A stretch of DNA of 28,087 nucleotides from Spirochaeta sp. (GTDB lineage Bacteria > Spirochaetota > Spirochaetia > UBA9216), in NCBI GenBank assembly GCA_003454605.1, contig DMKD01000318.1, forward strand, positions 5,562-33,648, in the 5' to 3' direction. This document shows, in pieces, positions 1 through 8,039 of this stretch. The notes under the pieces were generated by a model. The model was not told the origin of the DNA. It did not search any database and saw only the letters and a program-made list of their open reading frames with translations. Numbering within the stretch: position 1 is the stretch's first letter; each line of letters starts with the position of its first letter. Position numbers and translations under genes: made by a program.

Positions 1-362
1 ACGACCCCGAGCGGGATCGCTATAACGATGCCTAGAATTATACCAAGCAGAGCCAGGCTGATAGTAAGCGGAAAACGTTCAAATATCAGCTCACGCACCG
101 GCTCACCTGAGATCAATGATTCACCAAAATCGAAGCGCACAATATCCAGTAACCATTCAGCATACTGTGCCCCTATAGGTCGATCGGTCCCTATCTTGGC
201 TCTAATAGCGGCGATCTCCTCATCTGATGCATCAATACCTGCGATTACAAGAGCCGGATCACCTGGAATTACCCTTATGACGAAAAATATGATTGTTGAA
301 ATTATCAGAACAGTTACGATAAGCCTTAGAATTCGCTTTAGAATGAAAAATAAAAACCCCAT
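1..362 (-). CDS. Peptide/nickel-type ABC transporter permease, DppB/OppB family (5' part only)
   Basis: The first 120 codons of an inner-membrane permease are present; the gene continues beyond the left edge. The start is the ATG at 362, preceded by AGGG at a sensible distance. Residues 6-31 form the first membrane helix (FILKRILRLIVTVLIIST), followed by IPGDPA at 32-37, the signature that follows the first helix in DppB/OppB proteins. A periplasmic stretch (AIRAKIGTDRPIGAQYAEWL) comes next, and a second hydrophobic helix starts near residue 100. Family knowledge: such subunits form the channel of oligopeptide, dipeptide or nickel importers, together with a second permease, two ATPases and a binding protein, none of which is in the window. 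The substrate cannot be read from this fragment. It lies 60 bp downstream of the MBL-fold gene on the same strand. Confidence 0.9.
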   Translation of the reverse strand, partial: MGFLFFILKRILRLIVTVLIISTIIFFVIRVIPGDPALVIAGIDASDEEIAAIRAKIGTDRPIGAQYAEWLLDIVRFDFGESLISGEPVRELIFERFPLTISLALLGIILGIVIAIPLGV

Positions 363-386
363 TTAGTTCCCTGTTTCAAGTTATTG

Positions 387-399
387 TTTTACAGTAAAA
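387..399. promoter_or_regulatory. Perfect 13-bp dyad TTTTAC-A-GTAAAA, possible operator
   Basis: A perfect inverted repeat, TTTTAC, one base, GTAAAA, sits in the 60-bp gap between the MBL-fold gene and the ABC permease, 25 bp upstream of the permease ATG. A dyad of this length and position would suit a dimeric repressor. The region is AT-rich, so chance is a real alternative, and no regulator is identified. Confidence 0.3.
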
Positions 400-422
400 A
401 CATCCTAGTAAAACGGTCTTGA

Positions 423-1157
423 TCATGTTAAATTATAAACTACCGTCGGTAAAGCATTATTTGCTTTTCCTTTGAATTCCTCCGTTACTTCAGCGAGAAG
501 CTCTTCGCTGCTTCCAAAATGAGGAAAATGACAAAGAGCAAGATGCCCTACATCTGCTTCCCGAGCCAGGCGGCCGACCTCACCGGCTGTCAGATGCCCC
601 TCGACCATACCTGCAAAGCGGTTAAAAAGGCTTGCCTCGCAGAGCAGCAGGTCACAACCCGATGCAAAGTCGACGAGGGCGTCATTCCAGCCGGTGTCAC
701 CAGTATACACCAGCTTTCTGCCCCCTGCAGAAAGCTTAATCGACAAACCTCCGTCCGGATGAGGATTATCAAGAAACTCGCAGCTGAAGGGGCCGATTAA
801 AACAGGCTCATAGGATGAAACGGCTCTGCGCTCAGTGTAGTTATGGTAGGTTAATTTCTCAAAGAATGGTTTTCCGGCCTGTCCGTATATAGGCATAACG
901 GCATCTCTGTTACCGAGATCGGTCTGAACTTTGACAGCATGCTGAAGAACTCCGATATCGGTTGTGTGATCAGGATGGTAATGTGAGAGAAAGACAGCAT
1001 CAAGCTCATTCACGTCAATATATTTTTGAAGATTTATAAGAACAGCCGAACCTATATCAAGCATCATGGAAAAACCATCATGCTGAAGCAGATAACCCGA
1101 GGATGGATTATCTGCAGCTGGATAGGCCCCCATCGAGCCGATTACGGTTAGTTTCAT
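423..1157 (-). CDS. MBL-fold metal-dependent hydrolase, YhfI/RNase Z-like
   Basis: A 244-residue metallo-beta-lactamase-fold protein. The metal motif SHYHPDH is at residues 58-64 (His59, His61, Asp63, His64). The later ligands are seen in YTGDTGWND, in CEASLF...EGHLTAGE, and in the final LCHFPHFG. The opening (MKLTVIGSMGAYPAA, then SSGYLLQHDGF) resembles the YhfI-type branch of RNase Z-like hydrolases. The substrate is unknown; phosphodiester hydrolysis is the usual activity of this branch. The start chosen is ATG at 1157, because it overlaps the stop of the upstream HAD gene as ATGA; an in-frame GTG at 1166 is possible but less likely. The protein is cytoplasmic and is translated as the third gene of the pyrG operon. 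Confidence 0.88.
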   Translation of the reverse strand: MKLTVIGSMGAYPAADNPSSGYLLQHDGFSMMLDIGSAVLINLQKYIDVNELDAVFLSHYHPDHTTDIGVLQHAVKVQTDLGNRDAVMPIYGQAGKPFFEKLTYHNYTERRAVSSYEPVLIGPFSCEFLDNPHPDGGLSIKLSAGGRKLVYTGDTGWNDALVDFASGCDLLLCEASLFNRFAGMVEGHLTAGEVGRLAREADVGHLALCHFPHFGSSEELLAEVTEEFKGKANNALPTVVYNLT

Positions 1158-1852
1158 TTCATCCACTCAAGAAAGGGTTTTACACCCCTGACGTCCGGTA
1201 TTATGCCGCATCCTTTCAGCTCCTCGACGCCGAAATTGCCGAAGCGGTTGATGATACAGCAATCCATTCCCACTGAGCGGCTGCCTACGGCATCATCGTA
1301 GTAATTATCGCCGACGTAAAAACCTTTTTCCGGGGTGGACCCTGACTGTTCAAAGGCAATTTCAAATATCTCAGGTTCCGGCTTTGAGACACCTACCTCG
1401 GAACTGATGATTATAGTGTCAAAATACCCGGTCAGCCCGTGCTCATCGAGCAGCGACTTTGCGGATTTATCCCAGTTCGAGATTACACCGAGCTTGTATC
1501 CGCCCGCCTTAAGATCCGCCAGAACCGGCCGGCAGTAGGCATAGGCCTCCCACTGCCTCGGCTGAGCATGTCGGATAGCCATCCAGCGTTTTATGATATC
1601 GTTTATATCGATATGTATTCCAATCTCATAATTCATCCGGCCTATAAACCAGGGCATGTAAACAGCTGGTTCAACCACGCCGAACATACCATGAAATTCT
1701 CTCATGAACAGTTTGTCGGCGAAATGAAATCCCCTATCAATTTTATCAAGAGAGATTTCAATCCCAATCTGCTTCAGAGCCTGCCTGTATGCATTTTCCC
1801 GATTCAGATATAGAAGAGTGTAACCAAGATCAAACCAGACATATTCCTTCAT
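1154..1852 (-). CDS. HAD-superfamily hydrolase (subfamily IA-like)
   Basis: 232 residues with the four HAD motifs in order: motif I WFDLGYTLL (nucleophile Asp8), motif II VISNWD, motif III SKPEPEIF (Lys) and motif IV YVGDNYYDD. The helical cap between motifs I and II is typical of small-molecule phosphatases. Motif I is DxG rather than DxD: the second Asp, usually the general acid/base, is Gly10. This variant also exists in family members such as those with DLGNV, so it is not proof of inactivity. The ATG at 1852 has AGGAG overlapping the pyrG stop codon, and the gene's end overlaps the next start as ATGA. It is therefore translationally tied to pyrG and the MBL gene. The substrate is not inferable; a house-cleaning nucleotidase is one possibility given pyrG. 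Confidence 0.87.
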   Translation of the reverse strand: MKEYVWFDLGYTLLYLNRENAYRQALKQIGIEISLDKIDRGFHFADKLFMREFHGMFGVVEPAVYMPWFIGRMNYEIGIHIDINDIIKRWMAIRHAQPRQWEAYAYCRPVLADLKAGGYKLGVISNWDKSAKSLLDEHGLTGYFDTIIISSEVGVSKPEPEIFEIAFEQSGSTPEKGFYVGDNYYDDAVGSRSVGMDCCIINRFGNFGVEELKGCGIIPDVRGVKPFLEWMK

Positions 1853-1860
1853 TCATTCTC

Positions 1861-3462
1861 CTATTTATTATCAAGTGCACCCTTTATGAAACCTGCAAAC
1901 AGCGGATGCGGATCGGTAGGCTTTGATGTAAATTCCGGATGAAACTGCACTCCGGTACTCCAGCAGTGATCGGGCCACTGAACTGATTCAACAAGCTTGT
2001 TACCGGGTGTGGTTCCCCCCACTATCAGTCCTGATTCTTCAAGGATCTCACGGTATTTAACTGAAACCTCAAAGCGGTGCCGGTGACGTTCATGAATGAG
2101 AGGACTTCCATAGCATTTGCGAATAAGACTGCCGTCTTTTAGATGTGATTCTCCGCGGCCGAGGCGCATTGTTCCCCCATAGTCTTTAACATCCACCTGC
2201 TCAGCAAGAAGACTGATTACAGGAGCCTCACAATCGGGTACGAATTCGGTGCTGTCAGCATCCTCAAGCCCCGCAACGTTTCTCGCGTATTCGATTGTCA
2301 TAATCTGCATACCGAGACATATCCCAAGCGTCGGCAGATTATTTGTTCTTGCCCACTTTGCAGCCATAATCATGCCTTCTACTCCGCGTTTGCCGAAACC
2401 GCCGGGGATCAGAATGCCATCAACCTCTCTGAGAACAGATCCGATATCATCGCTCTTCTCAAGATCTTCAGAGTCTATTCTGACTATTTCAACTTTAACC
2501 TGATTTGCAATTCCGCCGTGAACCAGAGCTTCATTTATGGATTTATAAGAATCACTCAAATTGATGTACTTTCCAACCATACCGATTTTTACGGTGTCTT
2601 TGGGGTTTTTATAGATATCGACAACATTTTCCCATTTGGACTTATCAACATCATTATATTCCAGCTCAAGTTTCTTAAGCACAATCTCATCGAAGCCCTG
2701 ACGTCCATAGACGAGAGGAATCTCATAGATAGTTCCGTCTATATCATATGCTGAGATTACCGAATCCTTATTTACGTTCGTAAACAGTGAAATCTTTTGC
2801 TTCATCTCATCATCAAGGGGCTTCTCGGAACGGCACAGCAGCACATCGGGCTGAATACCTATTTCACGCAGAGCTTTAGCCGAATGCTGGGTGGGTTTAG
2901 TCTTGAATTCTTCACCGGCAACCATTGGCACCAGAGTTAAATGAACGTAAACGATATTCTCACGGCCTACATCGTGACCAAACTGTCTGGCCGCTTCAAG
3001 ATAGGGAACCGACTCTATATCGCCTACCGTTCCACCGATTTCAATGATTGTTACCTCAGCATCATTATCATTGCCGGCTACTACGATCCGTCGTTTTATC
3101 TCGTCAGTTATATGCGGTATAACTTGAACGGTCCGGCCCAGATACTGCCCCTCACGTTCCTTTCTGATTACTTCCTGATAGACCTGACCCGTGGTGATAG
3201 ATTGTTTCTGACTGACCGGGGATGATGTAAATCTGTAATAATTACCTAAATCAAGATCGGTTTCAGCACCATCGTCCGTAACATAGACTTCACCGTGCTG
3301 GTAAGGGCTCATAGTTCCTGCGTCAACATTAAGATAGGGATCTATCTTAACCATACATACACGAAGGCCATGACATTCCAATAGAGTTCCTATTGAGGCG
3401 GCGGCAAGCCCCTTTCCAAGGCTGGAACATACTCCGCCTGTGACAAATACATACTTCTTCAT
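1861..3462 (-). CDS. pyrG: CTP synthase
   Basis: 533 residues, the normal family length. It converts UTP to CTP using ATP and ammonia from glutamine, the last step of de novo CTP synthesis in the cytoplasm. The N-terminal synthetase half starts MKKYVFVTGGVCSSLGKGLA, with its P-loop at about residues 11-19, and contains GEVYVTDDGAETDLDLG and EIGGTVGDIE. The C-terminal class I glutamine amidotransferase half has the oxyanion loop GGFGKRG, the nucleophile Cys in GICLGMQ (about residue 380) and the His-Glu pair in FHPEF near 510. The ATG lies only 8 nt beyond a strong -10 element and no Shine-Dalgarno sequence precedes it, so the mRNA is probably leaderless. The first transcribed bases lack the G-run used for CTP-sensed reiterative initiation in Bacillus. 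Confidence 0.98.
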   Translation of the reverse strand: MKKYVFVTGGVCSSLGKGLAAASIGTLLECHGLRVCMVKIDPYLNVDAGTMSPYQHGEVYVTDDGAETDLDLGNYYRFTSSPVSQKQSITTGQVYQEVIRKEREGQYLGRTVQVIPHITDEIKRRIVVAGNDNDAEVTIIEIGGTVGDIESVPYLEAARQFGHDVGRENIVYVHLTLVPMVAGEEFKTKPTQHSAKALREIGIQPDVLLCRSEKPLDDEMKQKISLFTNVNKDSVISAYDIDGTIYEIPLVYGRQGFDEIVLKKLELEYNDVDKSKWENVVDIYKNPKDTVKIGMVGKYINLSDSYKSINEALVHGGIANQVKVEIVRIDSEDLEKSDDIGSVLREVDGILIPGGFGKRGVEGMIMAAKWARTNNLPTLGICLGMQIMTIEYARNVAGLEDADSTEFVPDCEAPVISLLAEQVDVKDYGGTMRLGRGESHLKDGSLIRKCYGSPLIHERHRHRFEVSVKYREILEESGLIVGGTTPGNKLVESVQWPDHCWSTGVQFHPEFTSKPTDPHPLFAGFIKGALDNK

Positions 3463-3470
3463 GTGGATAT

Positions 3471-3499
3471 ATTATCCAGTTACTGCACCTCTATGTCAA
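3471..3499 (-). promoter_or_regulatory. Sigma-70-type promoter of the pyrG operon
   Basis: On the minus strand, TTGACA (3499-3494, a perfect -35) is followed after exactly 17 bp by GATAAT (3476-3471, five of six -10 bases). Expected transcription start is about 3464, two bases before the pyrG ATG. This is the best consensus promoter in the window. Confidence 0.75.
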
Positions 3500-3563
3500 A
3501 CCAAAACTGGTGCTTTTCACATCTTATTGAGGTAATGGAGAAAATCAGGTCTGGAATTCACGC

Positions 3564-4481
3564 TCAGTATCTGATCGGCCATTTCCGCTCATCACCATAA
3601 CCGAAGCGGCGCATTAATTCACCGCAGTGATAGTTCATTGTTTCAACAAGCCTGCTGTTCCACTTCCTCCAGTCGGGCAGCAGGCGTTTACTTGCTGCGG
3701 CGTGGATTCTGGTATTTAAGAGTTCAGGTTTAAGTTCATAGCTGCATTTAAACCCGTCTTTGAAATTGGTTGCAAAATCCAGTATTTCGGTAAAATATTT
3801 CTCACGTAATTGCCGATCGAACAGATCCTCATATCTGAATATTTTTACATTCGGAACCTTTTCCATTAATTCAAAGGCCCGGTTATTAACATTCGCATAG
3901 TACCAGCAGTACTTCTCAAACCTGCTCATCTTTTTCCACCTGCCGGCACAAGGGTCATCGGGGAAATTAAAGGCCCTCACGCTGAGATTTATCGAATCCC
4001 AGTCCCATATGCCGTATAGATGATAGGCGTGAGAATTGACGGCACTTCGGATCCATGTTCGAGGATCCCGCATTATCCAGATAACCTTTGAGTTTGGAAA
4101 AAGCTCAACGATAAGGTCTAGGACACCGTATATAATATGATTTGATTCGATATACAGACTTGAACGGGATTGTTCGATATACTCAAGCCTGTTCTCAATT
4201 ATATATTTCCTCGCTTGCTCATCCCCGGTTATTCCCCTGTGCCGGGTAGTCGACAGCTTGCCCAAACTGTAGCATTCACGGTACTGTCCCCACAGCATCT
4301 TCGGTCCTCCGAATTTGGCCATCTTCCTTATCCAGTCGACGGGCATTGACACCCGGGTAGTATCAGGCTCATGAACCGATTGACAACCTTGTATCATCTG
4401 CGACATTGTTTCACCGAAGAATTGCGTTCCTGTTCTTCCCGTGGAGCTTAAAAAAATACAGTGTTTTTGACTGACCGCCAC
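3564..4481 (-). CDS. Sulfotransferase family protein
   Basis: 305 residues. The N-terminal loop SSTGRTGT (residues 12-19) matches the 5'-phosphosulfate-binding loop that grips PAPS in sulfotransferases. IWIMRDPRTWIRS further on matches the 3'-phosphate-binding strand-helix, with its Arg and Ser. The family transfers sulfate from PAPS to sugars, lipids, peptides or small molecules, leaving PAP. The acceptor here is unknown. There is no signal peptide, so it should act in the cytoplasm or at the membrane's inner face. The start is GTG at 4481, 9 bp after the cysQ stop, with GGAG five bases before it, so the two genes are one translational unit. Pairing with the PAP-degrading enzyme supports the assignment. 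Confidence 0.83.
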   Translation of the reverse strand: MAVSQKHCIFLSSTGRTGTQFFGETMSQMIQGCQSVHEPDTTRVSMPVDWIRKMAKFGGPKMLWGQYRECYSLGKLSTTRHRGITGDEQARKYIIENRLEYIEQSRSSLYIESNHIIYGVLDLIVELFPNSKVIWIMRDPRTWIRSAVNSHAYHLYGIWDWDSINLSVRAFNFPDDPCAGRWKKMSRFEKYCWYYANVNNRAFELMEKVPNVKIFRYEDLFDRQLREKYFTEILDFATNFKDGFKCSYELKPELLNTRIHAAASKRLLPDWRKWNSRLVETMNYHCGELMRRFGYGDERKWPIRY

Positions 4482-4490
4482 TTCCTCTCC

Positions 4491-5288
4491 CTAGCTTACA
4501 ATGAAGCCATCATTTTTCATTACGGGCTTGTTATACAGCATTCGGCTGCCGTCAGGACGGGTACAGCTTTTTCCGGCTCCTTCCACAACCGCATGCGCGG
4601 CCGCAGTATCCCATTCCATGGTCGGTCCGAATCGCGGATAAACATCGACAGCTCCTTCGGCCGCAAGGCAGAATTTCAGACTGCTGCCGGCGGTTACAAC
4701 ATCGATATCGGTACAACCGCGGCTCTCAGCTTCCTGCTTCACCCAGCTGTCAAACCTCGAAGACCTGTGCGAGCGGCTTCCGGCTGCCCTGAGTCGGTGC
4801 TTATCACCTGACTGTTTGAGCGGCAGGCGCAACCTGTGTTCAAGATCTGGATCGGGTATCTGCGTCTTGTAGGATCCCCATTCCCTGCCGCCGAAATAAA
4901 CAAGCTTCTTAACCGGCAGGTACACAATACCGAGGCGGGGGCGATCTTTTTCTATGAGTGCAATGTTTACAGTGAACTCGCCGTTTCGTTTGACAAACTC
5001 TTTTGTTCCGTCAAGCGGATCAATCAACCAGAAATATTCCCAGTCTCTGCGTTCGTTATACGGGGGGATCTCGCCCTCTTCAGACAGGACGGGATATCTA
5101 TTCCCTCTGAAATCCTCCAGCAGCAGGGCCTTTGAAATGACATTGTGAGCAGCCTGATCCGCTGCCGTAAGGGGTGAATTATCATCCTTGAGTTCTACTT
5201 TAAAATCACCGGAATAGATCTTCATAATCTCATTTCCGGCATCAATTGCGATCTGTGTTAATTTACTGAATAGTTTTAGATCTTCCAT
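4491..5288 (-). CDS. cysQ: 3'(2'),5'-bisphosphate nucleotidase, CysQ family
   Basis: 265 residues, slightly longer than E. coli CysQ. It should hydrolyse PAP (and perhaps PAPS) to AMP (or APS) plus phosphate, needing Mg2+. It shows the inositol-monophosphatase fold motifs: SPLTAAD (38-44), LSEEG with Glu71, WLIDPLDGTKEF with Asp90 and Asp93, and WDTAAAHAVVEGAG in the C-terminal part. The ordering and the FVKRNGEFTVNIALIE stretch favour CysQ over true inositol monophosphatases. It precedes the sulfotransferase gene by 9 bp, so its likely job is clearing PAP made by that enzyme. No clear Shine-Dalgarno sequence is seen before the ATG at 5288; the gap to the upstream gene is 36 bp. Confidence 0.9.
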   Translation of the reverse strand: MEDLKLFSKLTQIAIDAGNEIMKIYSGDFKVELKDDNSPLTAADQAAHNVISKALLLEDFRGNRYPVLSEEGEIPPYNERRDWEYFWLIDPLDGTKEFVKRNGEFTVNIALIEKDRPRLGIVYLPVKKLVYFGGREWGSYKTQIPDPDLEHRLRLPLKQSGDKHRLRAAGSRSHRSSRFDSWVKQEAESRGCTDIDVVTAGSSLKFCLAAEGAVDVYPRFGPTMEWDTAAAHAVVEGAGKSCTRPDGSRMLYNKPVMKNDGFIVS

Positions 5289-5324
5289 AAATATATTAAA
5301 AATCTATTATTGATTTCCTGCAAT

Positions 5325-5681
5325 TCACTCATCAAGCGCCATATAGCGGCAGACCTTCTCAAGCTTACGTGAAATCAGCAGAAATACAACATCCGGCAGT
5401 CCGGCTGATTTAATCTCATCCTGAAAATAACTCTCAATTCTATCACGCAGTTCGTTGATTGAACCTATCTGCTTATCAGATTCTTTCAGCATCAGTTTGA
5501 TTCGTTCAATTCCAAGTATTTCTTTCTTTAGAAGGCCGATGTTTTCAAGGAATACATATTCTGTAATTTCATGCTCCTGCAATCGCTTCGCAAGAACATT
5601 TTCGCTGAATTCAAGATCGTAAATAAGGTCTTCAAGTTCTATCTTAAGAATTTCAAGGTACTTTCTGGTTTTAGTTTCCAT
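5325..5681 (-). CDS. Small helical protein of unknown function
   Basis: 118 residues, not recognised. The whole chain is rich in Glu, Lys, Leu and Ile with a heptad-like pattern (for example EILKIELEDLIYDLEFSE), suggesting two or three long helices or a coiled coil, and it has no membrane segment or signal peptide. The C-terminal third (VVFLLISRKLEKVCRYMALDE) carries its only Cys. The ATG at 5681 follows a very good AGGAGG with a five-base spacer, and a TATAAT lies just upstream, so this is a real gene and probably the first of the cysQ-sulfotransferase unit. The function cannot be guessed from its neighbours. Confidence 0.75.
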   Translation of the reverse strand: METKTRKYLEILKIELEDLIYDLEFSENVLAKRLQEHEITEYVFLENIGLLKKEILGIERIKLMLKESDKQIGSINELRDRIESYFQDEIKSAGLPDVVFLLISRKLEKVCRYMALDE

Positions 5682-5698
5682 GCAAGCCTCCTAAGATC

Positions 5699-5727
5699 AT
5701 TATAGAAACTCTTTAAATGAAAAGCAA
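5699..5727 (-). promoter_or_regulatory. Promoter for the 118-residue protein gene
   Basis: On the minus strand a perfect -10, TATAAT (5704-5699), lies 17 bp from TTGCTT (5727-5722), which matches only the TTG of the -35. Start of transcription is expected near 5693, just ahead of the AGGAGG ribosome binding site at 5692-5687. It overlaps the oppositely directed promoter at 5712-5740. Confidence 0.5.
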
Positions 5728-5740
5728 GAAATGTTATTAT
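5712..5740 (+). promoter_or_regulatory. Promoter for the HExxH protein gene
   Basis: TTTAAA (5712-5717), 17 bp, TATTAT (5735-5740) on the plus strand. The -10 ends 8 nt before the ATG at 5749, so transcription should begin within a base or two of the start codon. No Shine-Dalgarno sequence is present. The -35 match is weak (four of six). Confidence 0.45.
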
Positions 5741-5748
5741 AAATTGAT

Positions 5749-7008
5749 ATGAATGCCTGCTCTGATAAAAAACCACGACGTCTGATTCTAATCCTGCTGT
5801 TCTCCACCGTCATCTTTCCTTTTATTCTGACCGCTGAAGGTATTACAATACTCAGGCATAACAACCGGACCGAACTTCTGATCGATACAGCTGGAATCTT
5901 AAAACCTGAAAACAGCTATATAGAACTTGAAATCGCCGGGGAAGGAACCATAGAGCTAAATAATGGACAGGAAAGCAAAATTTTGAGGTTTTCCGCCGGG
6001 AAAAAGGCAGAGAAGATCTATCTGCACACAGATCTTACAAGAATATTCCCCGAATCAATCTCTATTACAGAGACAAACAAGGATTTTGATATCCTATCAG
6101 CCAGGATTATATATGAACAACAGCCCTCATCGGTGCATCCGGCAGATATAGGACATATTATTTTTTCCAATTTTGCTGAAAATAATCCTGAGGGTTGGAA
6201 TGTATACAGCTGGAATCTGATTCCCGAGGTGCTGATCTTCGATACCGTCGACTATGTTGTCCAGTCGCGATTATTCAAACGTCTTGCTTTCTTTGTCGAA
6301 AAACCGGGATACACCGGCAGATTGGTTCCAAATGAAGAACTTGAAGGCAAACACGGTTGGAATGCCCACGATTACAGACCGGAAGATCTTGCGGAATTTT
6401 TCAACATGGCTGAGAAAACAGTCTTCCCGCTCAACCGGGAAGAGCTGGTACTGCGCACCCTGCTTCTTGATCATGGAATCATAAAAACTGCCGATTCAAA
6501 AGGCGGATTTGAGGCCGGCCGGGGCGCCGTGCTATCAGTTTCACGGGAGACCCTGCCGAATTGGCGGTACCGCTTTCTTACCCACGAATGCCTGCACGGT
6601 ATATTTTTTACTGATAGTGTATACAGAGATGAAATGCGCGAAGCCTTTGCCGAACTGAAGCCTGAAGAGGTTGAATTCTGGAAACATCTGCTCGATTACA
6701 GGCGCTACGATGTTGACAACTCTTATCTGCTTGTTAACGAATTCATGGCTTACAGCCTTCAACAACCGGTAGAAGAAATAGATGAATATTTCAAAGGTTT
6801 TTTATATAAGCGTATGATTGCGGCACGGCCATATGAAAGTGATTTTGTAGAGAATTTTGACCGGAATTTCCCCGATTCGTTCACATCGGCGGTTACAAAA
6901 ATAGAAAAAATACTTTATTCTCATACTGGTCGGATTTCCGGGCATCTTGCGAACCTATATCCGGCTGAGGTTGAAAGCTCATTTTTTGATCTTTTTCCTC
7001 GAATATAA
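5749..7008 (+). CDS. Putatively exported zinc-metallopeptidase-like protein (HExxH), unknown family
   Basis: 419 residues, not matched to a named family. Residues 1-29 look like a signal peptide: a basic start (KKPRR), a hydrophobic run (LILILLFSTVIFPFIL) and a possible cleavage after TAEG. No lipobox is evident. Residues 30-140 look beta-rich. The motif THECLHGIFF gives H279-E280-C-L-H283, the zinc site of gluzincin-like peptidases, and Glu331 in LVNEFMAY, 48 residues later, is a good candidate third ligand (NExxAY). This suggests an active periplasmic or surface zinc peptidase; the substrate is unknown. The start ATG has no ribosome binding site and sits 8 nt after a -10 element, suggesting a leaderless message. 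The HD-GYP gene follows 75 bp downstream on the same strand. Confidence 0.8.
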   Translation: MNACSDKKPRRLILILLFSTVIFPFILTAEGITILRHNNRTELLIDTAGILKPENSYIELEIAGEGTIELNNGQESKILRFSAGKKAEKIYLHTDLTRIFPESISITETNKDFDILSARIIYEQQPSSVHPADIGHIIFSNFAENNPEGWNVYSWNLIPEVLIFDTVDYVVQSRLFKRLAFFVEKPGYTGRLVPNEELEGKHGWNAHDYRPEDLAEFFNMAEKTVFPLNREELVLRTLLLDHGIIKTADSKGGFEAGRGAVLSVSRETLPNWRYRFLTHECLHGIFFTDSVYRDEMREAFAELKPEEVEFWKHLLDYRRYDVDNSYLLVNEFMAYSLQQPVEEIDEYFKGFLYKRMIAARPYESDFVENFDRNFPDSFTSAVTKIEKILYSHTGRISGHLANLYPAEVESSFFDLFPRI

Positions 7009-7083
7009 AGAAATAGTAAAAAATATTGATACAATAATTGTTGGCCAATAAAACATTTTACGCACTGGCGGGAGCATTGTCAC

Positions 7084-8034
7084 ATGTCAACTAACAGGAA
7101 ATGGATTCCAGCAAGGAAGACTCATCTGCATTATTACGATGATATACCCTTATACTACCGAACCCCCTCTGGAAATATCTCTCTTTACAAACCGGCAGGA
7201 CTGTCGTTTACTCACGAAAGCCTGGAACGGAAATATGCAATTGATGAATTTTTTATTCATCCTAAAAACAGGCTTGAGAGCATTGAAGCAGCCCAGAAAG
7301 GATTCAATTCTGAACTCAAAAGCCATTACACCAATTCCGACATCACCGATTTAAAGAATTCTCTGACTGATCTTGTTGAAGAAACCCTTACTGCCCCCAG
7401 AGCCGGTGGGCTGGCCAGGGTTCCGCAGACTGTTAATCAGCTGGTTGACGGATTTTCATTCAATCCGACTGTAATTAGAAATTTAGCTAAAATTTCATTC
7501 AACGATTATACGACTGCACTGCATTCAATAAATGTAATGGCCCTCACTCTAGGCTACTGTTATTATGTGTCGCTTCCGGAAGACGAAACGAGGAAGCTCG
7601 GTCTTGCAGCCCTGCTTCATGACGTCGGTAAAACCGAAATTCCGGCACACATCCTCAAGGCATCAAGACCTCTCACTGATAAAGAATTTGAAAAAGTCAA
7701 ATCACACACAACCCTCGGCTATGAAATACTCAATGCCTACAAAGAGGATGAAATCTCTGAGGCTTCATTAGCCTGTATTGAGCATCATGAAAAACTCGAC
7801 GGCTCGGGTTACCCCGAGGGGAAGCAGATCATATCCTACATGGGCAGAGTTCTTGCGATTGTGGATTGCTATGAGGCGATAACAAACGATGACAGACCCT
7901 ACCGGACAGCACTGAGTCCTCTAAATGCCCTTGAGCTGATCAAAAAAGACGTGGACGACGGCAAACTCGATGCTGAAATATTCAGAGACTTTGCATACAG
8001 TCTGACTAATTTCGACAAGCGAAAATTAAAATAA
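7084..8034 (+). CDS. HD-GYP domain protein, likely cyclic-di-GMP phosphodiesterase
   Basis: 316 residues. The C-terminal half (about 135-300) is an HD-GYP domain: HSINVMALTLG, LHDVGKTEIP with His179-Asp180, SHTTLGYEIL, then EHHEKLDGSGYPEG with the GYP at 242-244 and VDCYEAIT (Asp). All metal-ligand positions that I can recognise are intact, so phosphodiesterase activity on cyclic di-GMP is likely. The first 130 residues are not a standard receiver, PAS or GAF domain, and their signal is unknown. No membrane segment is present. The ATG at 7084 follows GGGAG about ten bases upstream. The gene ends 5 bp from the convergent CQLG-protein gene with no terminator between them. Confidence 0.92.
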   Translation: MSTNRKWIPARKTHLHYYDDIPLYYRTPSGNISLYKPAGLSFTHESLERKYAIDEFFIHPKNRLESIEAAQKGFNSELKSHYTNSDITDLKNSLTDLVEETLTAPRAGGLARVPQTVNQLVDGFSFNPTVIRNLAKISFNDYTTALHSINVMALTLGYCYYVSLPEDETRKLGLAALLHDVGKTEIPAHILKASRPLTDKEFEKVKSHTTLGYEILNAYKEDEISEASLACIEHHEKLDGSGYPEGKQIISYMGRVLAIVDCYEAITNDDRPYRTALSPLNALELIKKDVDDGKLDAEIFRDFAYSLTNFDKRKLK

Positions 8035-8039
8035 TCTGC

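Noticed and set aside
28..366. Open plus-strand frame of 112 codons
   Set aside because: It is antisense to the DppB/OppB-like permease, whose minus-strand frame gives a recognisable IPGDPA motif and membrane helices.
3484..3492. TAGAGGTGC shared between the pyrG promoter spacer and the 12.8-kb dyad
   Set aside because: Only nine bases match and there is no dyad at pyrG, so chance is the better explanation.
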